From: Mycolicibacterium gilvum
GTDB taxonomy: Bacteria; Actinomycetota; Actinomycetes; Mycobacteriales; Mycobacteriaceae
DNA: 64,000 bases
Direction of reading: 5' to 3'
Assembly: GCF_900454025.1 (NCBI RefSeq)
Contig: NZ_UGQM01000001.1
Span: 1,984,001-2,048,000 of the forward strand
Below, one piece after another: positions 43,191 to 52,125 of the stretch (position 1 is the first letter of the stretch; each line of letters begins with the position of its first letter). The notes under the pieces are model-generated. The model did not search any database. It was not told the DNA's origin and was given only the letters and a program-made list of their open reading frames with translations. The position numbers and the translations under genes were made by a program.

Positions 43191-44249
43191 GTGTCGTTCC
43201 GGAAGGAGTCACCCATCGACATCTGCGTGCCTTCCCCCTCCCTCGCGGCATCGGCCGGTTTTGCGGAACTGGCGGACCGGCTGGCCGAAGCGAGCGCGGC
43301 GCAGCACCGCACCCTGGCGGCATCCGGCGATGAAGCCGGCCGTGACCTCGCGCGAATACTGGACGCGCTTGCGCGGGTGCGCGAGAATCCGCGGTTGGCG
43401 GACACTCTTGAGCGCGCCGGTCGCGAACTGGTGGCCGCGGGTGTCTTCGGTCGGGTGATGGTGTCGCGCGTCAGAGGTTCGACCTGGCTGCCTGTGGTTC
43501 TCTACGTGTCAGGTGAAGACGGCCGGGTTTCGGTCGATCTCGACGAATGCGGCTGCGACGTCGACGTCATGGAGATTGCGTTGGCCTCCCCCCTGATTGA
43601 GGCCGAGGTGGTGCGTCGACGGCTGCCGGCGCTGGTGCTCGACGCCGACCATGAGTCCCGCATCCATCGACCGCTCCTGGAACGCACCGGCACGCGTGAA
43701 TACGCCGTCGCCCCGGTGGTCGCCGACGGTTCGGTGATCGGGCTGCTGCACGTCGACAGCCCGTCGAGCGGGCGGATGCTCAACGAGATCGACCGTGACC
43801 TGCTGCGTATGTTCGCCGATGGCATCGGGCTGGTCTACGAGCGGGCCGACCTCGCAGAGCGCACCGAGCTACAACGTCGCGCGGTCGCCGACGTGTGTGA
43901 TGCCGCGCTGCGCAACCTCGAGAACATCGACGGATCAGCGCCTTTCGGACTCCGGCGCGGTGTGACCGCACCCGATCATGGGCCAGGCGTACGCGGCCGG
44001 GATACGGTGTCGGGAGCTGGCCGGGACGGTTCCCGGTTGAGCCGGCTGACCGCACGGGAACGTGAAGTCCTGGCGCTGCTCGCCAGTGGCGTGACCAACG
44101 CGCAACTCGCCGATCGGCTGACCGTGGCCGAGAGCACGGTGAAGTCCCATGTCAAGCACATCCTGCACAAATTGGGCGTCGGCAACCGCGCCGCGGCGAT
44201 CGCCTGCTATCTGAAAGAATCCCGAGACAACGAAAGACGGCCGCGATGA
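43191..44249 (+). CDS. GAF domain LuxR-type transcriptional regulator 1
   Basis: A 352-residue regulator: a GAF-like sensor domain in the middle (about 75-220; [20 protein letters not shown]) and a C-terminal LuxR helix-turn-helix ([40 protein letters not shown]). The start is uncertain. GTG 43191 has no ribosome site, while a strong GAAGGAG at 43202-43208 is spaced six bases from an in-frame ATC at 43215, raising the possibility of a rare ATC start. It overlaps the second regulator as ATGA. The pair probably controls neighbouring catabolic genes in response to a small molecule. Confidence 0.85.
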   Translation: MSFRKESPIDICVPSPSLAASAGFAELADRLAEASAAQHRTLAASGDEAGRDLARILDALARVRENPRLADTLERAGRELVAAGVFGRVMVSRVRGSTWLPVVLYVSGEDGRVSVDLDECGCDVDVMEIALASPLIEAEVVRRRLPALVLDADHESRIHRPLLERTGTREYAVAPVVADGSVIGLLHVDSPSSGRMLNEIDRDLLRMFADGIGLVYERADLAERTELQRRAVADVCDAALRNLENIDGSAPFGLRRGVTAPDHGPGVRGRDTVSGAGRDGSRLSRLTAREREVLALLASGVTNAQLADRLTVAESTVKSHVKHILHKLGVGNRAAAIACYLKESRDNERRPR

Positions 44250-45424
44250 GTGTCTCTATGGTCAGCGACAGCGCGCGGACAGCGGCGGTGGCCCGTCCCG
44301 GTGGGGACTGGTGGTCACGCGAGATTGAATTGGTCGACCACCTGCGCAGCCTGCGGGAAACGGCCGCCAGGGAGTTGTGCGGGTCGGTCACATTGCCCGC
44401 CGTCGAGTGGGACGTCCCCTGGCGTGCGGCGGAAACGATCTCCGCCCTGACCCACCTGTGCATCGATGCGCTGCGCCGGGTGCCCGGCAGCGAGGACGAC
44501 CGGGGGGAGAGACTGTGCGGTCTCATCCTCGATCTGCAACGGCTCGCGATGGACTGGTATCTGCACGACACCGCGATGCGCGGTCAACGGCTCGCCGACT
44601 GCGCCGCGGGTCTGAGCAGGTTGCGCGGAGTCCCGGATTCGGCGGCGCTCTTGGACAACGCCTGCCAAGAGTTGGTGTTGCGGTGTGGCTTTCATCGTGC
44701 GGTGCTGTCCAAGGTGGAGAACCGCAGCTGGACGCCGCTGATGTTGCACGACAGGTCCGCACCGGCAGGCGGATCCTGGTTCAGCGACTGGATCAACCAG
44801 ACCGTCCCGCTGGTCGGCGACGCCCCGGAAGCGGAGATGCTCTCCCGGCGCCGGCCGTCGCTGGTGTACGACACCGACAACGCCCCGGTGTACCGGCCGT
44901 TGATAGTGCAGGCCGGCCAGTCGCGGTCCTATGTGGTGGCCCCACTGGTGCTCGGCCAGGACGTCGTCGGCTTCCTGCACACCGACCACCATCCGCTGGC
45001 CCGCAGGGTCGACCAGGCGGATCGAGATGTGGCGTGGGCCTTCGCCGATGGCATCAGCCACCTCTACGAGCGCGCTGTCCTGGTGGAACGTCTGCAGACC
45101 CATCGCGACAGTGTCCGTGAGTTGTTCTTCGGGGCGGTCGACCGTATTGACCAGCTGTGTGAGTCCGGACGGGACGCGACGCGGTGGAGCGAGACCGCCC
45201 GCACCGAGGATGCCGGCGGGCCCGTGGGAAATGTTCCGGTGGGGTTGACCGAGCGGGAATCCGATGTGTTCGATCTGATGGTGACGGGGGCGAGTAATCA
45301 GGAGATCGCCGACCGGCTCGTCATCACCGAGGGCACGGTGAAATCGCATGTCAAGCACATCCTGCGCAAGTACGGCGCGGTCAACCGGGCACAGGCGATC
45401 GCTTGGGCGCTCAACGGTAGCTGA
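44246..45424 (+). CDS. GAF domain LuxR-type transcriptional regulator 2
   Basis: A 392-residue paralogue of the preceding gene, longer at the N-terminus (about 120 residues of helical leader), with the same middle GAF-like region ([20 protein letters not shown]) and C-terminal LuxR helix-turn-helix ([40 protein letters not shown]). ATG 44246 overlaps the first gene's stop by four bases. The paralogues share about the same architecture but differ strongly in the sensor part, suggesting heterodimers or distinct ligands. It is convergent with the flavin reductase operon. Confidence 0.88.
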   Translation: MSVSMVSDSARTAAVARPGGDWWSREIELVDHLRSLRETAARELCGSVTLPAVEWDVPWRAAETISALTHLCIDALRRVPGSEDDRGERLCGLILDLQRLAMDWYLHDTAMRGQRLADCAAGLSRLRGVPDSAALLDNACQELVLRCGFHRAVLSKVENRSWTPLMLHDRSAPAGGSWFSDWINQTVPLVGDAPEAEMLSRRRPSLVYDTDNAPVYRPLIVQAGQSRSYVVAPLVLGQDVVGFLHTDHHPLARRVDQADRDVAWAFADGISHLYERAVLVERLQTHRDSVRELFFGAVDRIDQLCESGRDATRWSETARTEDAGGPVGNVPVGLTERESDVFDLMVTGASNQEIADRLVITEGTVKSHVKHILRKYGAVNRAQAIAWALNGS

Positions 45425-45433
45425 TACACCGCG

Positions 45434-45943
45434 TCAGGTGCTGACCGCCGGCAGCGGGCTGGTCGCCAGAAAGGCGCCGTCGTGGTACACCAGAGGGGCC
45501 GGCGTGACACCGTCGCGGTCATCGCAGTGGATAAGGGTCACCTCGGCGATCGCCAGGGTGGAGTCACCCGCCGGAATCAATTGCTGCACTTCGGCTCTCA
45601 ACCAGGTGGGGGTGCCTGCCAGTACCGGCTCGCCGGACTCCAGCAGGGACCAGGAGCCCTGATCGCTGAACCGATGTTCGGCGCTTCGGGAGAAGCGCTG
45701 GGCCAGCTCGAGCTGATGTTCACCGACGATGTGCACCACCACCGATGCCGCCCGTCGCAGCGCCGCGATGCTCGATGAGGTGTGGGTGATGTTGAAACAC
45801 ACCAGCGGGGGGTCCAGCGAGAGCGAGGCCAGCGATGTCGCGGTGAACCCGACGGGTCCGGCCTGCGACATCAGCGTCACGATGGCGACCCCGGCCGGGT
45901 GACGGCGCAGCGCTGCGCGGTAGGACTGCGGGGAGACGGTCAT
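45434..45943 (-). CDS. Flavin reductase family protein
   Basis: A 169-residue flavin reductase domain protein: HPAGVAIVTLMSQAGPVGFT, TATSLASLSLDPPLVCFNI, and the C-terminal PLVYHDGAFLATSPL. It reduces FMN or FAD with NAD(P)H and usually supplies reduced flavin to a monooxygenase partner. ATG 45943 overlaps the stop of the luciferase-like gene as ATGA. It is the last gene of the operon that starts at the NTF2-like genes. The oxygenase partner could be the adjacent luciferase-like protein or the LLM gene at 52126. Confidence 0.88.
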   Translation of the reverse strand: MTVSPQSYRAALRRHPAGVAIVTLMSQAGPVGFTATSLASLSLDPPLVCFNITHTSSSIAALRRAASVVVHIVGEHQLELAQRFSRSAEHRFSDQGSWSLLESGEPVLAGTPTWLRAEVQQLIPAGDSTLAIAEVTLIHCDDRDGVTPAPLVYHDGAFLATSPLPAVST

Positions 45944-46428
45944 GCGGTCTGCGATTCGTGAGAAGCGAAACCGTTGATGCTCAAGGAGTTCAGATGTGGG
46001 AGGGTGACTTTCTCGATGAGTTCGACGACCTCCGGCAGCATGGGGAGAAGCACAGCACCGTCGGCGATCCCCAAGGCGTGGAGATCGCTGACCAGTCCCG
46101 CGAGGCCTATCGGTGTCCCGACGTACCGAACCGTGTCGGACCTGTCGCAGGAGGTTATGCCGGCAAGCAGCTCGCGAGCCGCCGGCGCCGTCGCGGCGAT
46201 CATAACGTCGATGTCGACGAGGACATCGACGCCGGGGTGCTGTTCGCGGGCCGTGGCGGCGCGCTGTGCCAGCTCGCGCAAATCCCGTCCACGAACGCGA
46301 ACAAACCCCGGCGCTGAGCACGAGCTGACGTCGCCCAAGGCTGTGACGATGCGTGGCGGCTTGCGCACCGCGATGTCGTAATCCGCTTGGGCCGCTGGGG
46401 TCAGAGCCGGTGTTGTCGGCAAAGTCAC
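45940..46428 (-). CDS. Small protein resembling the C-terminal part of luciferase-like monooxygenases
   Basis: A 162-residue product from GTG 46428. The C-terminal 65 residues (DTVRYVGTPIGLAGLVSDLH, ADGAVLLPMLPEVVELIEKV, then TLPHLNSL) look like the end of the luciferase/alkanesulfonate monooxygenase barrel, where a GTPxxVAD-like motif is followed by a GxADGxxLxP stretch. The N-terminal part (LTPAAQADYDIAVRKPPRIV, VDVLVDIDVMIAATAPAARE) may be the preceding barrel strands. It is far too short for a full barrel of about 330 residues, so it is either a truncated LLM protein or a dedicated small subunit. It is coupled to the flavin reductase. Function uncertain. Confidence 0.65.
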   Translation of the reverse strand: MTLPTTPALTPAAQADYDIAVRKPPRIVTALGDVSSCSAPGFVRVRGRDLRELAQRAATAREQHPGVDVLVDIDVMIAATAPAARELLAGITSCDRSDTVRYVGTPIGLAGLVSDLHALGIADGAVLLPMLPEVVELIEKVTLPHLNSLSINGFASHESQTA

Positions 46429-46444
46429 TGTTTCACCGCAGCTT

Positions 46445-47944
46445 TCACGTCGCCGGATCGATGACGATGGCGAACGCCTTGTTCTCGATGCCGCCGGACC
46501 GGTCGATCGAGATGAACTTCTCCTCGACGTACTCGTCGATCGCGTTCGGCCCGCCCTCCCGGCCCAGGCCGCTCTCCTTGTAACCACCGAACGGGTAGGC
46601 GGGGTGGATGACATGCCAGTTGTTGACCCACACCATCCCGGCGTCCAGCCGGCGGGCCACCTCCACGGCGCGGGATTCGGTGCCCCACACGCCGGCCGAC
46701 AGGCCGTAGTTGGTGTCGTTGGCGATCTTGACCGCCTCGTCCACCGATTCGTAGGTCAGCACGACCAGGACGGGTCCGAAGACTTCCTCGCGGGCGATGC
46801 GCATGTCGTTGGTGACGTCGACGAAGATCGTCGGCTCGATCCAGTAGCCCTTCTCGAAACCGGGTCCGGTGGGGGCTTGCCCGCCCAGGGCGACGGAGGC
46901 GCCCTCGGCCTTGGCGATACCGAAGTAGTCCAGGATCCGGTCGCGTTGGTGGGCCGAGATGATCGGGCCCACATGGGTGGTCGGTTGCAACGGATCACCA
47001 AGTTGTAGCGTGGACGCGCGAGTCACCAGCTTGTCGACGATCTCGTCGCGCCGGGTGGCGGGAATCAACAGGCGGGTACCTGCTTCGCATGCCTCGCCGT
47101 TGTTGGCCATGCATGCGAACAGTGCGCCGTCGACGGCCATGTCGATGTCGGCGTCATCGAGGATCACATTGGCGCCCTTGCCGCCGAGTTCCAGGGTGAC
47201 CCGGCGGATCGAGTCTGCAGACTGGCGCAGGATGCTCTTGCCCACCGCCGTCGAGCCGGTGAACGCGACCTTGCGCACCCCGGGATGCCCGGACAGGTGC
47301 GCACCGACTGGCTCACCGTCACCGGTGACGACGTTCAACACACCGGGCGGCAGGCCGGCGGCCTCGAATTCGCGCGCCAGTTCCAGGGACAGCAGCGGGG
47401 CGTGCTCGTCGGGCTTCAACACCACCGAGTTGCCGGCCACCAGGGCCGGCCCGATCTTCCACACCGTGGTCAGCAGCGGGATGTTCCACGGCACGATCGC
47501 CGCGACGACTCCGATCGGTTCCCGTACGACGATGCCGTCGGCCGGGATGGGTTCGATGGCGGGGCCTTCGGTCTCCCACTCGTATTCCGCTGCGATGGCG
47601 GCCACATATTGCAGTTGGGCCGCCGACAAGCCGACGTGCAGGGCGCCGGTGATGCGGATGGTCGCGCCGTTTTCCCGCGACTGCAGTGCCGCGAGTTCGT
47701 CGGTGCGTGCGGCCAGGCGTTCGGCGACGGTGTTGATCAGCGCCGCTCGTTCGGCGGGCGGGGTGCGGCGCCAGGTGCCCTCGTCGAAGGCGGCCTGCGC
47801 AGCGGATACCGCGGCCTCGACGTGGGTGACGTCGCCTTTGGCTACCGTGGCGACGACTTCTTGGGTGGCCGGGCTGCGGATCTCGTAGCTGTCGTCGGTG
47901 TCGATCCACTTGCCGTCGATGTAAAGCGAATAGTGATTGGTCAT
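46445..47944 (-). CDS. Aldehyde dehydrogenase
   Basis: NAD(P)-dependent aldehyde dehydrogenase of 499 residues. The N-terminus is SLYIDGKWIDTDDSYEIRSP, VPWNIPLLTTVWKIGPALVA and GNSVVLKPDEHAPL form the cofactor site, the catalytic Glu is in LELGGKGANVIL and the catalytic Cys in NNGEACEAGTRLLIP. The C-terminal block is NWHVIHPAYPFGGYKESGLG. GAGGAG lies a few bases before ATG 47944. It follows the acyl-CoA ligase by 14 bp. In the operon it probably oxidises an aldehyde to an acid that the ligase activates. Confidence 0.95.
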   Translation of the reverse strand: MTNHYSLYIDGKWIDTDDSYEIRSPATQEVVATVAKGDVTHVEAAVSAAQAAFDEGTWRRTPPAERAALINTVAERLAARTDELAALQSRENGATIRITGALHVGLSAAQLQYVAAIAAEYEWETEGPAIEPIPADGIVVREPIGVVAAIVPWNIPLLTTVWKIGPALVAGNSVVLKPDEHAPLLSLELAREFEAAGLPPGVLNVVTGDGEPVGAHLSGHPGVRKVAFTGSTAVGKSILRQSADSIRRVTLELGGKGANVILDDADIDMAVDGALFACMANNGEACEAGTRLLIPATRRDEIVDKLVTRASTLQLGDPLQPTTHVGPIISAHQRDRILDYFGIAKAEGASVALGGQAPTGPGFEKGYWIEPTIFVDVTNDMRIAREEVFGPVLVVLTYESVDEAVKIANDTNYGLSAGVWGTESRAVEVARRLDAGMVWVNNWHVIHPAYPFGGYKESGLGREGGPNAIDEYVEEKFISIDRSGGIENKAFAIVIDPAT

Positions 47945-47958
47945 TGCAGGTCTCCTCG

Positions 47959-49563
47959 TCACCCGATCTGTCGGGTTCTGTTCTGCCAATAGGGTTTACG
48001 GATCGCCTTCTTGTCGACCTTGCCCGCCGGGTTGAGCGGGAACTCGTCGGTGAACAGGATCTTCTTGGGTGCCGGGACGCTGCCGAGGAGCGTCTTGACA
48101 TGGCCGATCAGTTCACGCTCGAGGTCGAACCCGCCGATTTCGCCGGGGCGGGTCACCACCATGGCCAGCACCGCTTCACCCCACTTGTCGTCCGGGACCC
48201 CGATGACGGCGGCCTGCGCGACGGTGGGATGGGCGCACAACGCGTCCTCGACCTGTCGGGGGAACACATTGAAGCCGCCGCTGACCACCATGTCCTTCTT
48301 GCGGTCGACCAGGTAGAGGTAGCCGTCGTCATCGACGCGGCCGATGTCGCCGGTGTGCACCCAGCCGTCGCGGACCGTCTCGGCGTTGCGCTCGGGATCG
48401 AGATACCCCAGCATCTGACCGAGCTGACGGGAGCAGATCTCGCCGACCTCCCCCGTCGGCAGCACGTTGTCGTCGTCGTCTCGGATGCTGACCGCAACCG
48501 CGAACATCGGCCGGCCGGCCGACGCGAGCCGGGCAACCCAGTCGTCCGACGATTCCCTCTCCCCGGCAACGTGTTCGTGCTTGCGCAGGCAGGACACGTA
48601 TCCCTGTTCGGTGCCCGCGTAGGTCTGGATGAAGATCGGGCCGAAGGTGTCCAGCGCCTGCCGCAGACGCTCGGGTGCCATAGGTGCACCGGCATAGATC
48701 ACGGTGGCGAGGCTGCTGAGGTCGAAGGCGTCACGGCCGGCATGGTCGAGTAGTAGATAGATGATCGTCGGCACCACGGCGGTCGCGGTGACTCGGTGGC
48801 GCTCGATGTTCGTCAGCAATGTTTCGACATCGAGGCCGGGCAGCATCACGTTGGTGCCGCCCCGGACGAAGGTGGGCATGGCGAAGATCTGGGTGAAATG
48901 CGTCAGCGGCGCCCCGTGGGCGAAGACTTCGCCGAACCTGATGTCACCGATCTCCAAGCCGGCGGAGATGGCGTAGTAGCTCCACGTGAAATGCGAATTG
49001 ACAACGCCTTTGGGTTCGCCCGTGCTACCGGAGGTGAACAGTACGTAGGCCTCGTCGTGCTCGTCGATGACGACGTCGGGACGGTTGTCCGCGGCCGCGG
49101 AGACCACTGCGGCGAAGTCCACGGCGTCCACCACGGGCTGATCGACTTCGCCGACACGGATCACCGTCTGCAGCTTGGGCAGTTCTTCGCGGATCGAGGC
49201 GACGGCGTCTTCGAACTTGGCGTGGTAGAGCAACGTGGTGGCGTCGGTCTGGGCCAGGTTGGATCGGAAGCCGTCGGCGGCGGCGCGGGTCGGCATCTGC
49301 ACCAACACCGCGCCGGCTGCCCATACCGCCTGCTGAATGGGAATGAACTCCAGGCAATTGGGCATCAGCAACCCGACCCGGTCGCCCTTCTGCACACCGG
49401 CGGCGATCAGCGCGTTCGCGATCCGGTTTCGCCACAACCACATCTGCTGATAGGTGATGCTGCGATCATCGTCGACGATGGCAACCCGGTCGCGGTAGTA
49501 GGTGCAGGCCCGGTCGAGAACATCGGGCAACACACCCCACATGCCGGTATCAGAACGCTTCAC
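47959..49563 (-). CDS. AMP-dependent acyl-CoA synthetase/ligase (FadD type)
   Basis: A 534-residue adenylate-forming ligase: the P-loop YVLFTSGSTGEPKGVVNSH, the A5-like motif TYAGTEQG, the A7/A8 hinge YLYLVDRKKDMVVSGGFNVF, and the C-terminal Lys in NPAGKVDKKAIRKPYW. It would activate a carboxylic acid to its CoA thioester. GTG 49563 begins five bases after the preceding stop; ATG 49542 (MWGVLPDVLDRA) is the alternative. Substrate range is not deducible; the context suggests an acid derived from a Mce-imported lipid or from the adjacent aldehyde dehydrogenase. Confidence 0.93.
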   Translation of the reverse strand: MKRSDTGMWGVLPDVLDRACTYYRDRVAIVDDDRSITYQQMWLWRNRIANALIAAGVQKGDRVGLLMPNCLEFIPIQQAVWAAGAVLVQMPTRAAADGFRSNLAQTDATTLLYHAKFEDAVASIREELPKLQTVIRVGEVDQPVVDAVDFAAVVSAAADNRPDVVIDEHDEAYVLFTSGSTGEPKGVVNSHFTWSYYAISAGLEIGDIRFGEVFAHGAPLTHFTQIFAMPTFVRGGTNVMLPGLDVETLLTNIERHRVTATAVVPTIIYLLLDHAGRDAFDLSSLATVIYAGAPMAPERLRQALDTFGPIFIQTYAGTEQGYVSCLRKHEHVAGERESSDDWVARLASAGRPMFAVAVSIRDDDDNVLPTGEVGEICSRQLGQMLGYLDPERNAETVRDGWVHTGDIGRVDDDGYLYLVDRKKDMVVSGGFNVFPRQVEDALCAHPTVAQAAVIGVPDDKWGEAVLAMVVTRPGEIGGFDLERELIGHVKTLLGSVPAPKKILFTDEFPLNPAGKVDKKAIRKPYWQNRTRQIG

Positions 49564-49568
49564 GGGAG

Positions 49569-50081
49569 CTACTGCGCCAGCGCCGCTGGGTCGAATCCTT
49601 CGACCCAGTACTCCGGTGTGATGATCGGCAGTCCGAGTTCCTGCAGCACCGAGGTGTCGTTCCAGTAGGTGGTCTCCCGGGCGATCTTGCCGTTGGAATC
49701 CAACTGGTGCCAGGTGATTCCGCGAGTGCTCAGGGTCTTGCCGCCGGTCGGCACGCCCCGGAAGGTGTCCAGTCCCGCGCCCGTCCAGCCCCACAGGATG
49801 ACCACGGCGGGGTCGCCGTCGATACCGGCGAGCTGGAACGCCTCGTTGGCGGTGAAGGTGTGAACGCCCACGCCGTTGCCGGGGTCGGTGTTGGCGAACG
49901 GGGCCAGGCGCGGCCGCAGTTCGTCCTTGGTGATCGCGGTGTCGATCACGTGATCGGAGTCGGCATGATCGTCGTAGACCATGTCGTCGGCGTAAAGGTC
50001 GACGGCGGCATCTGTGTCGGTCGTCAGCGCGTTCGCCCAGCGGGCAGCGTGCTGGGCGGCCAGGGTGGTGTCGAGGCTCAT
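49569..50081 (-). CDS. NTF2-like (SnoaL-type) protein, downstream paralogue
   Basis: A 170-residue NTF2-fold protein: WANALTTDTDAAVDLYADDM, DHVIDTAITKDELRPRLAPF, VVILWGWTGAGLDTFRGVPT, and GITWHQLDSNGKIARETTYW. The cone-shaped fold serves as ketosteroid isomerase, SnoaL cyclase or hydratase; the active-site residues are not clearly assignable here. AAGGAAACCA lies directly before ATG 50081. It is ten bases after the paralogue gene at 50092 and five bases before the ligase start, within one operon. Confidence 0.85.
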   Translation of the reverse strand: MSLDTTLAAQHAARWANALTTDTDAAVDLYADDMVYDDHADSDHVIDTAITKDELRPRLAPFANTDPGNGVGVHTFTANEAFQLAGIDGDPAVVILWGWTGAGLDTFRGVPTGGKTLSTRGITWHQLDSNGKIARETTYWNDTSVLQELGLPIITPEYWVEGFDPAALAQ

Positions 50082-50091
50082 TGGTTTCCTT

Positions 50092-50544
50092 TCAGGCCAG
50101 AGCGGGGGCTTTGGCCACGGCGGTGGGGTCGACGGGCAGACCGAGATCCCGGACGGCGGTGGAGACGTCCCAGAAGCTCTCCTCACGCTTGATGCGGCCG
50201 TCGGTGTCGTAGATGTGGAACGTGAGGCCGCGGGCGCCGGCGACCTTGCCGTTGGTCGGCACACCGACGAAAGCGGCGGCGGTGGGGGCCTGCCAGGTCC
50301 AGCGGTAGATCGCCGCCCGATGGTCGCCGACCACCTCGTCGATGCGGAAGTTGTTGATTCCGATGCCGTTCTCAACGTCGGCGTTCGCGTACGGCGCAAA
50401 GACGCGCAGAAGCTCCTCCTTGGAGGTGATGGACTGCCCGAGCATGGGGTCCTCGAACAGGAAGTCGTCGGCGTAGAGGGCGACGACGGCTTCGGGGCTC
50501 TCCCGGAAGGCCTTCAGCCATTTGACGGCGAATGTGTGGCTCAT
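50092..50544 (-). CDS. NTF2-like (SnoaL-type) protein, upstream paralogue
   Basis: A 150-residue NTF2-fold protein similar to its neighbour: KAFRESPEAVVALYADDFLF, SITSKEELLRVFAPYANADV, IYRWTWQAPTAAAFVGVPTN, and GLTFHIYDTDGRIKREESFW. GAGGAG at nine bases favours ATG 50544; ATG 50568, with its own GAGAGG site, would add eight residues. It is the first gene of the six-gene minus-strand operon and faces the acyl-CoA dehydrogenase across about 220-245 bp containing the shared dyad motif. The tandem pair might form a heterodimeric isomerase or hydratase; no reaction is assigned. Confidence 0.84.
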   Translation of the reverse strand: MSHTFAVKWLKAFRESPEAVVALYADDFLFEDPMLGQSITSKEELLRVFAPYANADVENGIGINNFRIDEVVGDHRAAIYRWTWQAPTAAAFVGVPTNGKVAGARGLTFHIYDTDGRIKREESFWDVSTAVRDLGLPVDPTAVAKAPALA

Positions 50545-50616
50545 GGATGTTTTCTCCTCGCTGGTCATGCAAGACCTCTCCGACGCTAGGCATCAGGGGC
50601 CCGGCCCACGACTACC

Positions 50617-50651
50617 GCGGGGAGGAAAGGACCTGCCCCATGGGGGTAGAG
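50617..50651. promoter_or_regulatory. Composite dyad motif, copy A (NTF2 operon / acyl-CoA dehydrogenase)
   Basis: GCGGGGAGGAAAGG is followed by the palindrome CCCCATGGGG (50636-50645) and GTAGAG. The order of a G-rich arm, an A-rich centre and a CC-ATGG-GG dyad parallels copies B and C, although the spacer is a few bases longer. A second dyad, ACCCC-CTGTGA-GGGGT (50715-50730), lies nearer the dehydrogenase start. Confidence 0.5.
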
Positions 50652-50714
50652 CGCCCGTCCACGGCTGCGCAGCGGCGTCACCAGTGCCGATCTCCTCCGA
50701 CGTTGGACCGAGTT

Positions 50715-50730
50715 ACCCCCTGTGAGGGGT
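50715..50730. promoter_or_regulatory. Inverted repeat upstream of the acyl-CoA dehydrogenase gene
   Basis: ACCCC-CTGTGA-GGGGT, arms of five bases with a six-base spacer, 60 bp before the ATG at 50790. Similar base content to the composite dyads B and C, and plausibly bound by the same regulator. Confidence 0.45.
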
Positions 50731-50789
50731 GTGGAGCAGACGTGTCCTGGGCAGCATCGGGGGCACCACAGCACAACCGAGGAGTGATA

Positions 50790-52031
50790 ATGCTGGAACA
50801 GGACCTGACGGACGAGGAGTTCGAGCCGTATTTCGCCAAGGCACAGGAGGTCTCGCAGTTCTTCCGCGAGATCGGCCCCAAGCACGACGCGGAGAACACC
50901 TTCGCCTATCCGTCGATCGAGGTGTTCAAGAAGTCCGGCCTGGGTGCGCTGCCGGTGCCCAAGGCCTTCGGTGGACCTGGAGGCAACATCCTGCAGGTAT
51001 CCAAGGTGGTCTCGGAGCTTTCGAGGGGTGACTCGGCGATCACACTGGCTTACAACATGCACTACATCATGGTTGGCATCGCCGGCAGCCTGATGAGCGA
51101 CGAGCAGAACAAGTACTGGCTCGGCCGGGTCGCCGACGGTGACTTGATGTTCGGACCCTTCTCCGAACAGCGCGCGGGTTTCTCCGGGCTGGCCGACATG
51201 CAGGCCGTGCCGCAGCCCGGCGGCGGCTGGAAACTTTACGGCAAGAAGACGTGGGGCACGCTGTGCGAGGCAGCCGACATCATCACCACCAACGCCACCG
51301 AGACCGACGCCGGCGGCAACCTGCCGGACACCTTCGACGGCCGAGTGGCCGCCGAGAAGCTGTTCATCGGGGACTTCACGGTCGATGAGAACGGGGTCGG
51401 CGACGGCATCCGCATCGAGAAGACCTGGAACGCACTGGGCATGCACGCGACCGGCACCCAGACCATCGTGTTCGACGGCTACTTCGTGCCCGAGGACGGC
51501 TTCGTCTCACCATGGCGCGCAGGCGCTTTCGGCGTGCTGGAGTGGGCGTCGCTGATGTTCGCGAGTATCTACCTGGGCATGCAACAGCGCATCCTCGAGG
51601 AGTCGATCAACGCACTGTCCAAGAAGCATCTCGGCGCCACCTTCGGCGCGATCGTGGCCGCCGACACCGAGGTCAAGAGCATCGGGCACATCATCGACGG
51701 CATCGGCGACATGGCCTCGCGGGTCGAATACAGCCGGCGAGTCCTGTACCAGACCTGTCAGGACCTGCTCGACGGCAAGGACAAGCTGTGGGCGCCGGAG
51801 CTGCGGTTCCCCTACCTCGGTCTGGCCAAGACCTTCATCGCCGACAACGTGACGCACATGTCGAAGCACGCGATGAGCATGGTGGGCGGCCAGTCGTTCC
51901 GCAAGGGCAGCATCTTCGAGCGGCTCTACCGAGATTCGGCGGCTTCGATGTTCCAGCCGCTCAACGCCGACCAGACCCGCACCTATATCGGCCAGTTCAT
52001 GCTGGAAACCGCTGCCGCACAAGGCAAATAG
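50790..52031 (+). CDS. Acyl-CoA dehydrogenase family protein
   Basis: A 413-residue FAD enzyme. The N-terminus is LEQDLTDEEFEPYFAKAQEV; the flavin/substrate segments are LGALPVPKAFGGPGGNILQV, ELSRGDSAITLAYNMHYIM and DLMFGPFSEQRAGFSG; WNALGMHATGTQTIVFDGYF follows, and the C-terminal helices include MSMVGGQSFRKGSIFERLYR. ATG 50790 has GAGGAG five bases upstream. It is transcribed away from the NTF2/ligase operon from a shared control region and ends in a strong hairpin. The canonical FADS-type SxR loop is diverged, so the precise reaction is uncertain, but an alpha,beta-dehydrogenation of the ligase product is likely. Confidence 0.88.
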   Translation: MLEQDLTDEEFEPYFAKAQEVSQFFREIGPKHDAENTFAYPSIEVFKKSGLGALPVPKAFGGPGGNILQVSKVVSELSRGDSAITLAYNMHYIMVGIAGSLMSDEQNKYWLGRVADGDLMFGPFSEQRAGFSGLADMQAVPQPGGGWKLYGKKTWGTLCEAADIITTNATETDAGGNLPDTFDGRVAAEKLFIGDFTVDENGVGDGIRIEKTWNALGMHATGTQTIVFDGYFVPEDGFVSPWRAGAFGVLEWASLMFASIYLGMQQRILEESINALSKKHLGATFGAIVAADTEVKSIGHIIDGIGDMASRVEYSRRVLYQTCQDLLDGKDKLWAPELRFPYLGLAKTFIADNVTHMSKHAMSMVGGQSFRKGSIFERLYRDSAASMFQPLNADQTRTYIGQFMLETAAAQGK

Positions 52032-52037
52032 TTCTTC

Positions 52038-52079
52038 ACCGCAAGGGGCGTGTCTGCACGCAGACACGCCCCTTGCGGT
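52038..52079. terminator. Strong hairpin terminator after the acyl-CoA dehydrogenase gene
   Basis: A perfect 20-bp stem: left arm 52038-52057 (ACCGCAAGGGGCGTGTCTGC), two-base loop AC, right arm 52060-52079. It starts seven bases after the stop codon. There is no T-run, but stem length and GC content make it a likely terminator, and its symmetry would serve the convergent LLM gene as well. Confidence 0.85.
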
Positions 52080-52125
52080 TGTCCGACGCTGGGCGGCAGC
52101 GCTGCTGCACAGAAGATCGCCGCGT

